A stretch of 22,193 nt of DNA. Origin: Salpingoeca rosetta. Taxonomy: Eukaryota > Opisthokonta > Choanoflagellata > Craspedida > Salpingoecidae. The notes under the pieces were generated by a model, which was given only the letters and a program-made list of their open reading frames with translations, made no database searches and was not told the origin of the DNA. Shown here one piece after another: positions 1-9,000 of this stretch. A program made the position numbers and the translations under genes. The number at the start of each line of letters is the position of its first letter. Position 1 is the first letter of the stretch. The stretch is from assembly GCF_000188695.1 (NCBI RefSeq), contig NW_004754918.1, forward strand, positions 506,647-528,839, given 5' to 3'.

Positions 1-2
<2 letters not shown>

Positions 3-63
<61 letters not shown>

Positions 64-85
64 GTGTTGTGTTGTGTTGTGTTGG
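3..85. repeat. (TG)n microsatellite followed by TTGTG repeats
   Basis: An almost pure TG dinucleotide run of about 60 bp passes into four to five copies of a TTGTG pentamer. On the minus strand this is a CA-rich tract, and it lies downstream of the splice donor of the leftmost minus-strand gene, so it is probably inside that gene's first intron. The other end of the intron is outside the window. Confidence 0.9.
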
Positions 86-142
86 TGAACACGCACGTGC
101 ATCTGTCGCTTCTCGACGCATGTTGGCGAGCCCCACACTCAT

Positions 143-250
143 AAACACACACACATGCACACACACATGCACACACACATGCACACACTCATAAGCACAC
201 ACATGCACACACATACACACATGCACACACACACACTCTCTCTCTCTCTC
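143..250. repeat. (CA)n with interspersed ATGCACAC units, then (TC)n
   Basis: CA-rich tract built from repeats of roughly 10-11 bp (ATG followed by several CA), ending in a pure TC run. Read on the minus strand it is a GA run followed by GU-rich repeats that begin just after the 5' splice site at 260. It pairs in sequence with the TG tract at 3-61, giving a GU-then-CA order within the transcript. Confidence 0.85.
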
Positions 251-260
251 ATGCACGTAC

Positions 261-492
261 CTTCTGCCAAGTTGCGGTGGTTGCGGAACAGCGCCCAATC
301 GAGAACATCCTGCAGCGTCACGTTGTGCCTCAACGCCTCCTGTTGCTCCTGCTGCCGCTGCTGTTGTTGATGTTGTTGATGTTCTTGGTTCTTCAACAGA
401 ACCCCTGATGGCGGCAGCGCCACGTCGTCACACTCGCTGTCACCGTCGTCGTCGTCCACCACCACCATCGCCTCCTTGTTCTGCGCCATCAT
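261..492 (-). CDS. First coding exon of an unidentified minus-strand gene (partial)
   Basis: Open frame of 77 codons from ATG 492 to a strong donor (CAGAAG|GTACGT) after position 261; the rest of the gene lies beyond the left edge. The peptide starts MMAQNKEAM, has an acidic stretch (VVVDDDDGDSECDD), a Gln/His-rich low-complexity run, and a helical-looking segment (LQDVLDWALFRNHRNLAEG). The frame stays open upstream to 699, but that part overlaps the start of the divergent enzyme gene and is compositionally odd, so I chose the Met at 492; the second Met at 489 is equally possible. I do not recognise a family. The spacer to the divergent gene is only 121 bp, which suggests a shared bidirectional promoter. 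Confidence 0.55.
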
Positions 493-613
493 CGCCGTCG
501 TGGTGAGCACGCGTGTCCACTGACTGGTATCCGCTGCTGTTGTTGACTTCCCGCCAAAACTGCTGCTTGCTCCAGCAAGCAACAAAGCAGAAGAAGGAAG
601 CAAAGCAACGAAG
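493..613. promoter_or_regulatory. Compact divergent promoter with an E2F-like site
   Basis: This 121-bp spacer separates the start codons of two divergent genes, so it must hold both 5' UTRs and core promoters. At 548-559 it contains TTCCCGCCAAAA, which matches the E2F/DP consensus (TTTSSCGC with the trailing A run) and reads as TTTTGGCGGGAA on the other strand. No TATA-like box is visible. Binding is inferred from the motif only. Confidence 0.4.
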
Positions 614-2308
614 ATGAAGTGGCTGGTGGGAGTCGCTCGGTGTGGTGGTGCAGTTAGAGGCTGTAGGAGTGCGGTCGCTAGTGCTGCGCCTGCTTGCACG
701 CATCAACACCACAGACGCCCACAGACACGAAGGGCGTCCTTTCACACAAGCAGTACTGGCTCTGACAGCGCCAGGGAGGAGGAGGAGACAAGCAGGCGAC
801 GGCTGCGGTCTGGCTTTGGGTCCTTCGCCACGCCAAGCGTGGAGGACCTGGTGCGTGTGCCGCCCTCGGAATGGCCCGCAGAGCTGACTAAGGGCGCACC
901 AGTGCCGCCAGACGTGTGCATGTGCGTGCCCGGCTCGGACGGCATGCGGGACCAGTTCATGATTGACTTTGAGCGCTGGGCCTTCCTCAACCACGGCGCG
1001 TTTGGTGCGTCGCTGCGCTGCGTGCTCAAGCACGCCCAGGCCTGGCGAGAGAAGCAAGAGGAGCAGCCCCTGCGGTTCTTCGACAGGCAGCTCCTCCCTG
1101 AGCTTGTGCGCACCATCCACCGTATGGCCTCGTTCATGCAGGCGCAGCCAACAGACATGGTGTTTGTGCCCAACGCCACGTCTGCCCTCAACACGGTCCT
1201 GCAGTCCATGGCTCGCCGCTTCACCCCACGCGACAGCATCCTCACCCTCGACATCGCATACGGCTCCGTCAAGAAGATGGTGGACCACGTCGCGCAGCGC
1301 ACGGGCGCCACACACGTGTCCTTGCGTGTACCCCTGCCGCTCAGCTCGCCCGCAGACATCCTCGACCTCGTGCGCAACCACCTGTCGCAGTGCGCAGCAG
1401 ACCAGCTGCCCACGCTGGCCGTGTTCGACCACATCACCTCCAACACCGCGCTGCAGCTGCCCCTGACGGAGCTGGCCGAGCTTGTTGCACAGCACAGCCC
1501 CGGCACGCGCGTGCTTGTGGACGGCGCGCACGGCCTGGTGCAGGCGCACGTGGACATGAGCGAGCTGCAGGCCGCTGGCGTGCACTACTATGCGGCCAAC
1601 TGCCACAAGTGGATGTGCAGTGCAAAGAGCGTGGGCGTGCTGTGGGCCGGCCGGGACGAGGACAAGGCGGCCATTGAGCCCATGATCATCTCGCATGGCC
1701 ACGGACAAGGGTTCACCAGCGACTTTGTGTGGGACGGCTGCCGGGACTACGCGCCAACCCTGTCGCTGTGCACGGCGCTCGACTTCTGGGACGTGCAGGG
1801 CGTTGGGCGCATGCGCGCATACAGCCGCGGGCTTCTCGCCGATGCCGCGGCATTCCTCCGCGACGCCTGGGGAACAGGCGGCATTGTTGCCTCCAAGGAC
1901 CCGGCCAGTCACCTGGCCCTGCACGGCTGCATGGCGCTTGTTGCGCTGCCGGCACACAAGGACGTCAGCCATGCTGCTCTTGCCGCAACACGGCGTCACG
2001 TGCTAGATGGAAGCACGGGCACTGGTGACGGTGGTGATGAGGGTCATGAGGGTGGCAGGGGTGATGGCGCTGTTGACGGTGGAAGGGATCAAAGCACAGA
2101 CAAACCTTCGCAGCAGCAGCAGCAGCAGCAGCAACAGGAGGGTGCTGGTCCGCGGGTACAGAACTGGCTGTATTCCAACGGCATTGAAGTTCCCGTGAAG
2201 ACCATCAATGGAGAGCTCTATGTTCGCATCTCTGCACACATTTACAACAGAATCGAGGACTATCGCCCACTCGCAGACATCATCAACGCCCTCCCAGACC
2301 GGAAATAG
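614..2308 (+). CDS. Class V PLP-dependent aminotransferase-like enzyme (isopenicillin N epimerase / cysteine desulfhydrase-like), probably mitochondrial
   Basis: Single-exon gene, 564 residues. Residues 1-45 are rich in Arg, Ala and Ser with no acidic residues and contain RRASFHTSS, typical of a mitochondrial presequence. The fold-type I core follows: FLNHGAFGA (substrate/PLP entry), NATSALN (PLP phosphate region), AVFDHITSN, LVDGAHG with the PLP-pyridine Asp at residue 303, and NCHKWM with the Schiff-base Lys at residue 332. The C-terminal small domain ends with YVRISAHIYNRIEDY, a family-typical ending. This motif set is that of the subgroup containing isopenicillin N epimerase-like proteins and plant L-cysteine desulfhydrase; the substrate cannot be read from sequence. 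Unusual is a Gly/Asp-rich plus polyQ insertion at about residues 463-510, in the small domain. The ATG has a purine at -3. Confidence 0.88.
   Translation: MKWLVGVARCGGAVRGCRSAVASAAPACTHQHHRRPQTRRASFHTSSTGSDSAREEEETSRRRLRSGFGSFATPSVEDLVRVPPSEWPAELTKGAPVPPDVCMCVPGSDGMRDQFMIDFERWAFLNHGAFGASLRCVLKHAQAWREKQEEQPLRFFDRQLLPELVRTIHRMASFMQAQPTDMVFVPNATSALNTVLQSMARRFTPRDSILTLDIAYGSVKKMVDHVAQRTGATHVSLRVPLPLSSPADILDLVRNHLSQCAADQLPTLAVFDHITSNTALQLPLTELAELVAQHSPGTRVLVDGAHGLVQAHVDMSELQAAGVHYYAANCHKWMCSAKSVGVLWAGRDEDKAAIEPMIISHGHGQGFTSDFVWDGCRDYAPTLSLCTALDFWDVQGVGRMRAYSRGLLADAAAFLRDAWGTGGIVASKDPASHLALHGCMALVALPAHKDVSHAALAATRRHVLDGSTGTGDGGDEGHEGGRGDGAVDGGRDQSTDKPSQQQQQQQQQEGAGPRVQNWLYSNGIEVPVKTINGELYVRISAHIYNRIEDYRPLADIINALPDRK
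2111..2138 (+). repeat. CAG repeat encoding polyQ in the aminotransferase-like gene
   Basis: About nine CAG/CAA codons in frame, directly after a Gly/Asp-rich low-complexity stretch and before the conserved C-terminal strand and helix. It lies in a surface-loop position of the small domain and is likely length-variable. Confidence 0.85.
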
Positions 2309-2645
2309 GTGCTGTTTGTCTGTGTGTGTGTCTGTGTGTCTGTGTGTCTGTGTGTGTGTGTCTGTGTCTGTGTGTGTCTGCGTGTGTCTCTGTGTGTCTG
2401 TGTCTGTGTGTCTGTGTGTGTCTGTGTGTGTAAGCGTTTGCTGGCGTCGTCCATCTCTCGGTGCGTATCTGCCGACCGCTCCCTACTCCCTCTGCCACTA
2501 CGTGTTCACGAACGAGCCAGAAGTTACACTCCTCCCTACCCCCTCTCCCCTGTTCCTGTGCACTTACAATGAGGTGATGTGCTGTGAGACACCGTCTATT
2601 GTAAAACGAGAATCAAGGGAAAGAAGAAGACAAAGATGGAAAGGA

Positions 2646-2704
<59 letters not shown>

Positions 2705-2956
2705 TGTGATGTTGTAACGACCAATCTCTCTTCACACCAACCACGTACACACGCGAGCACACACACACACACAATATGATTACACTGGCAACCAGCATAT
2801 GCCAATTGCGCACGTGAAAACAAACACACACACACACATGCACACACTCTCTGAGAAGAACCACAAGACGCTGGCACACTCTGGCACATGACCTATGATC
2901 CCCCCTCTCTCACACTCTCACACACACTCTCTCACACGCACCATCACACCACCTCT
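2309..2956. other. Convergent 3' intergenic region with TG and CA microsatellites
   Basis: The region between the stop codons of the plus-strand enzyme gene and the minus-strand coiled-coil gene. It holds a TG/TGTC-type tract (about 2319-2431), a pure (CA)n run (2648-2702), shorter CA runs at about 2757-2772 and 2823-2838, and a CT/CA-rich end. I see no convincing gene and no AATAAA signal on either strand. Short reading frames here are translations of the dinucleotide repeats. Confidence 0.75.
2648..2702. repeat. (CA)n microsatellite
   Basis: Uninterrupted CA dinucleotide run of about 55 bp in the convergent intergenic region. It is complementary to the TG tract about 220 bp to its left, so a transcript reading through both could form a hairpin. 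Confidence 0.95.
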
Positions 2957-5129
2957 CTATTCTGCGGGGTAAGATTCGTGTACATCCCGTGATTGCATCA
3001 GCTTCTGCAGAAACGCGTGAGCATCTGGAAGCTGCTGGCGTGGTGCTGTTGGTGCTGTTGGCACCGTTCGTGTTGTGCTGGGCCAGGTGGACTCGCCCAT
3101 GGCATCCAAGTCCTGCAGCAACCCGCTACCGAGGTCGCCTGCCCGTGCCGTTGATGCATGACGGCCGCCACCGTACTTGGCACGCCAGTGCGACGCGTCC
3201 CCCATCACATCACCAGCACCATCGTCATCGTCATCCCCATCACCGCCATCATGGTAGCTGCTGCTGCGAGCACCGCGTCCAGCATTCGTTGCTGTCAACG
3301 TTGTGTTGGCAGCGTCCCCAAACTCACCATCACCATCATCCCCTTCACCATCACCATCACCATGACTGTGACCACCATAGGCACTGCGGTGGCTGCGATG
3401 CGATCGCCCGCCAGAGGAGTACAACGGCTCCTCTTGCTCATCACCACCTCCACCGCGCCAAGACCCACGATACCTGCCAACACCATCGCCATCACCATCA
3501 CCATCACCATCACCATCGCCATCGGCAAAGCGGATGTTGCCGCTGCTGCGTCGGGCAAACTGGCCAGAGGCGTCCAGCTCTGATGGCGAGTCGTTGGCGT
3601 GGGAGACGGCAGTGTGATACGACTGCACCGATGACGCGGTAGGTGACGTGTCGTACACATCGCGGCCAGCACTGAAGCCCTCATTGTCCCCACTCCTTCG
3701 CGCCCACGAGCGATCGTCCAGGAGCTCAGCCGTGCCGCGAATGGTGTGCTGGTGCTGGTCGCTGTACAGCGCAGATGCGTCGCCGCTGTCGCCTCTGCCA
3801 AACCCGTAGATGCCCGATGTGCTGGTTGCTGCTGCTGCTGTTGCAGTTGGCGCTGATGACGATGACGGTGCGTGGTCCTGGCCTGCCACGCCGCTTCTGT
3901 CGCCACCGCTACTCCTGGCTGCAGCGTTCTGCCGAAGCAGCTGATGCTGGCGGCTGATGTCACCATCATCAACATCATCGTCACCATCATCATCAACATC
4001 ATCATCATCACCATAGCGAGCTGTTGGGCTCTTGAACGGCTGGAAGGGGCTCTGCCGCCCACCACCGCTCGTTTGCCATCGAAGCGACGTCACACTGCTT
4101 TGTGTCACAACGTCCGTCGTCCGTGTTGTGGCAGAGGCATCCGTGCTGGTGAGCGAGCGCATTCGCTCGAGTGCCGCCAGCGCCGCGCCGTGACGCTCAA
4201 GACGGACATCGCTGCCCTCACCATCATCGCCATCGCCATCACCATGACCATGGCTGCCACTGCCACTGCCACGCACTGGCGGGTACGTTTGCATGTGCGC
4301 GTATGGCTGTCTGCCCGGCGTTGATGAGTAGAGGTCGCCTGCGCCATTCGTGGCTGCAGCCTGCTTGGCCGTGGTGTTGGGGCGGCGGTAGCTGAGCAGC
4401 GCCTTGAGGGTTGGGTCAAGCAGTCCGCTGTCAATCCCTCGCAGGAGCTGGTGCTCTTCGCTCGCCATGCTGCGCTCGCTGTGCGACACACCACCACCAC
4501 CACCACCACTGGCCCTGGCCTGCGTGTGCAGGTGGCGCACGTCGGCGTCGCGTGCGTGGCGATATCCGCGCGTCGTTGCGTCGACCGCTTGGTCATCCTC
4601 ATCCTCGTCGCCACTCACCCTTCCACCATCACGGCTGTCGTGGCTCTGCGGGCTGCCGAAGCTGTCACGCCCCTCGCTCCGGTCAAGGAGATGGCGGTGC
4701 TGGGGTTGGTGGCGCGAGCGCGAGCCACTTGCACCAAAGCCTCTATTGTTACCACCATTACCGCGGGTGCTGCTGATGGCAGCGGACTGCGAGTCCACGC
4801 GCTCACGCAACAAATCGCGACAGGTGTCCTCCATTGCCCGGTAGCGGTCTTGCAGGTGGTCGTACTTTTCGCGCAGCGTTTCGTTCTCGGCCTGCTGGCT
4901 CGACAACTGCCGCCCAAGCTCTTCCCGCTCGTCCATCGCCTCGCGCAACTGCGTTTCAAGCGTGATTGCGTGCGTGGACAAGCGACGCACAGCCTCTTCT
5001 TGCTCGCGGTCACCACCATCGTTGTCGCCGCCGTCGTCATCGTGCCCGTGTCCTCTACGTGCGCGTCTGCTGCTGCCGCTGTTGCTCAGCGCCTTGACTT
5101 CTTCCTCCAGGTCCTGCAAGCGAAAGCGA

Positions 5130-5179
<50 letters not shown>

Positions 5180-5944
5180 GGGTTGGAAACGAGGACAGAA
5201 AGCGTTGTTTTGGAGTCAGCGGCGAGATGTACTTAGCAAAGCACACACGCATGCAACGCATACACGTACATGAACGCGAACAAAGCGAGGGCTGGAGGTG
5301 TGTGACATCACAATGAGAGGGGAGGGGCAAACGCGAGTCGTCTGCACACACACACACACACACAGAGGCACACGCACACACACGCACAACCTCATATACG
5401 CAAGAGCGCGCACCTGTTTCTCAGCCTTGAGGCGGGCGACCTCCTTCTCGTGGCGTGCTGTAAGCTCCTGCAGACGGCTGTGGAGCACCTCAATCCGCTG
5501 ATTCGTCTGGTCACGCTCCTCAAACGCAGCGTCAAGCGTCTCTTCAAGCTCCCGCAGCTTGTGCGCATGCTTCTCATCGCCCGCGTGGTGGTGGTGATGA
5601 TGTTGGTGGTCACCCTGCTGGTGATCGCGCGTGTTCGCTGCGCCCTGCTGCTGTTGCAGTTGCTGCTGTTGTTTCTGCTGCTGCTCCCTCACACGCGTGA
5701 GTTCGTGCTCCAGGCGCGTGACCTGCTGCTCAAGCGACTTTGCGCGCGTCTCTGCCTTGACGTGCTGCGCCTTAACAGCGCGCAGCTCCTGCGTTTCGCT
5801 GTTCAGCATTCGCTGCAGTAGGGCCGCCTCTCCCTAAGCACGCGCAGCCGTGATGAAGTTGCGTGTGAGTGTGTGCATGTGTGCACGCATGCATGCAGTG
5901 CGTGGTAGATGTGTGGTGAAGCACAACAAGCATTTGCATCCATG

Positions 5945-6037
<93 letters not shown>

Positions 6038-9000
6038 CTTAAACAACAACAACTTAAACAACAACAACTTAAACAACTTAATAAACAACAACAACTTAAT
6101 AAACAACAACAACTTAAACAACAACAACTTAAACAACACCGTTACACATGCACGCACGCACACATGCACACACTTACAGGGTGTACAATGAACCGCGGCA
6201 CACGTTAAGCAAACGCACGAACGCACGAACGCACGAACGCATGCACGAATACATGCACACACATACATGCAAACGCAAGACAACGTGGCGACAACATGCT
6301 ACCTGGTGCGCCTCGCCGCTGTTGTTGACGTGTTCCTGCAGCCGTTGCCGGAGATGTTGCGCTTCTTTCAACGCGTGATCCCGTTCCTCAAGTGCACGGC
6401 GGACGGCCTCAGCATCAGCATCAGACGCGGTGCCGCCACGCCTGCTGGCACCCGCGTCATCACTGCGCCGGCTGCTGCCCATGCTGCTGCTCTTGCTGTG
6501 CTGTTGCTGAAGCGTGCGCACGTCCTGCTGCAGCCGCGTTGCGCGGGCCTGTTCGTCCTGCTTCTGCTCCTTCAACACAGCTACGCGCTCGCGAACAAGC
6601 GCCAGCGCCTCTTCAATCGTCACTTCGTCAACCTGGCGGTCGGAGAGGCGTGTGTCAGGGAAGGCCTCAGACAGCACCAGCAGCGCCCGCTTCATGTTCA
6701 GGTGGTGCCTGTCCATCTCTTTCTTCTGCGTGTCCAGCTCGGAGATTTGCTGCGTCACCTCTTGCATCAGCTGTTCCAGCTCCTGCCGCTCCTGCTGTGT
6801 GTCCTGCGATTGCTGCAGTGCTATGCGGGCTTCCTCAAGCTGCGTGCGCTCCACCCTGGCGGCGGCACGCTGCTTGCCAATCTCCTCCAGTTCCTTGCGC
6901 TGCTGCTCCTGTCGATCACGCAGCGACGTCTCCCTCGCCTCCAGCCGCTGCTCGTATGCAATCAGCTCCTCCTTGAGCTGGTGCAGCTCGTGCCGTTCCC
7001 GCCCCCAGCTGTCCGCCAGCGCCGCGCGCTCTTGCGTCATGCCGGCAAACTTGGCCTGTGCACGCTCCTCGAGCTTACGCAACAGGTCCTCCTGCGAGCG
7101 CAGGTGGTTGAGCTTCTCCTCAATGGTGCGTTCGCGTGTCTCCAGGGCCCGCTTCTGCTGCCGCAGGTGCTGCTCCTGGTCCTGCTTCAGCCGCTCAAAG
7201 TACGCCTGCGCCTTCTCAAGCTCCTTCGTGCGCACGAGTAACCGCGCCTCAAGCTCCTCAATCTGCGTCACCCGCTCGTTGAGCTTGCGCGTGCGCGCGT
7301 CGTGCTGCTGCTTCGCGCGCTGCTCCCGCTGCTCAAGCATGGCGCTCCGCTCGTCTGCCTCCTTGTGCCGCGCCTTCACCTTCTCCTGGTCCTCCACCAG
7401 CTTGGCGGCCTGCTGGCGCACGGCATGCTGCTGCTTCTCCACCTGCGCCCGCGCATCGCTCAGGGACTGGCTCTGTGCGTTGAGCTGTTCCTCCTTTGCG
7501 CTGAGGGCGTCGCGCGCCTCCTGCTGTTCCTTTGCAAACGCGTCCGTGCGCTCCTGCAGCGCCCGCTCTTCCTCGTCCAGCCGCTGCCGCAGCTCGTTCA
7601 GCACTGTGGACTGGGAGGACAGCCGAGAGGACTGCTCGCGCATGCGCTCCTCCCGCGCCTCCACGTCCTTCTCGCGCGCAGCCAGGCTCTCGTCCATCTT
7701 GGCTTGGTCCTTCTCCAGCTGCTGTAGCTGCATCTGCCGTTCGTGGTTCTCTGCGGCAAGCTGCTCCGCCTGCAGCCGCTGCCGTGCCAGGGCTGTGCGC
7801 TGGTGCTCCAGCTCCTCAAACCGGGCGTCGAGGTCGTGCTGCTGTGCGCTTGCCCGCGCTCGCTGCTTCTCGGCATCCTGCTTCAGCTGTGCACGTGAAC
7901 GCTCCAGCTCTTGCTGCTGCGCCGCGAGTGCGCGCTGCTGGTTCGCCAGCTCGCTTCGCGCCACGCGCGTGCGGTGCTCACGCACGGTCATGTCGTTCAT
8001 GAACATCTCGTGGTTTTCCTGCAGCTCGCGTGTGCGCGCGTCCAGGTCATCCCACTTGTCCTTCAGCTGCCGCTCGCCCTTCTCCAGCAAGTGCTGCCGC
8101 CTCGCCGCCTCGTTCTCGTGCGTGACCAGCTGCGCTTCCCGCGCGTGCAGGTGCTGCTGCCTGTCTGCCAGCTTGCGCTGCTTGTGTGCAAGCTCCTCTG
8201 CTTCGCTCGCATGTGCTTCCCGCGCTGCGGCGAGTTCCTTCTCCCTGGCGTCCAGCTCCTCTGACAGCTGGCGCAGGCGCGTGCGTTCCTGCTGCAGTTC
8301 CCGCTGCACGGCACTGACGTCTGCCTCAGCCGCCTCGTGCAGCCGCGCCAGCTCCTGCCGCTGCTTCGTCACCTCCTCCATGGCGGCCTCAAGCTCTTGC
8401 TGCCGGGCATTGAGGTTGGCTGCGCGCTCGTCTGCGTCCCGCGCCTGCTTCTCCATCGCCTTCTCAGCGTCGGCCAGCGTCTGCTGCCGCTCCTCCACGT
8501 CCTGCCAGCGGCGCTCTGCCGTCTCCACGCGGCTGCGGACCTGCTCCTTCTCCTTGGCCAGTTCAGCCTGGTCGGCATCAAGCGCCTCCCGCGCCTCCTG
8601 CACGTCGCGCTGCTGCAGCTGCAGCTGTTCCTCTTGCTGCTGCAGCTGCGCCTTGAGGGACTCGACGCGCTCAACCTCGCTGGCAAGCTGCATCTCCAGC
8701 TGCTGCTGCTTCTCCGCCGTGTCGTCGAGCTCGGAGCGGCGGCGCAACAGCTCGCCCTCACGCTGCTGCTGCGACTCACGTGCTTCGCTCAACTCCTTGC
8801 GCCTGCGGTCCAGGTCCTCCCGGTCCTCCTCCAAACTGGCGTTTGCTTCCGCCCACGACTGCCGCATCTTGGCCTCGTATTCCTTCAGGCTCTCCTCGCG
8901 CTGGTCCAGCTCGTCCTGCTGTGCGCTCAGCGCCTGTTCCGTCGACTGCAGCGTCGCACGCATCTCATCAAGTGTGCGCTCGCTTGCGTGCAGCTGCTCT

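Noticed and set aside
1..85. TG-rich tract at the window edge as a telomere
   Set aside because: Pure TG and TTGTG units are not a known telomeric repeat of holozoans, and similar TG runs occur throughout the window, mostly within introns.
3..194. Short frames of alternating Cys-Val or His-Thr, here and at many other repeats
   Set aside because: They are translations of (TG)n and (CA)n microsatellites and have no coding support.
440..1999. A 519-codon minus-strand open frame across the aminotransferase-like gene
   Set aside because: It is antisense to a clear PLP-enzyme with catalytic residues; long antisense frames are expected in GC-rich coding DNA. The minus-strand gene that is supported starts at 492, outside the enzyme.
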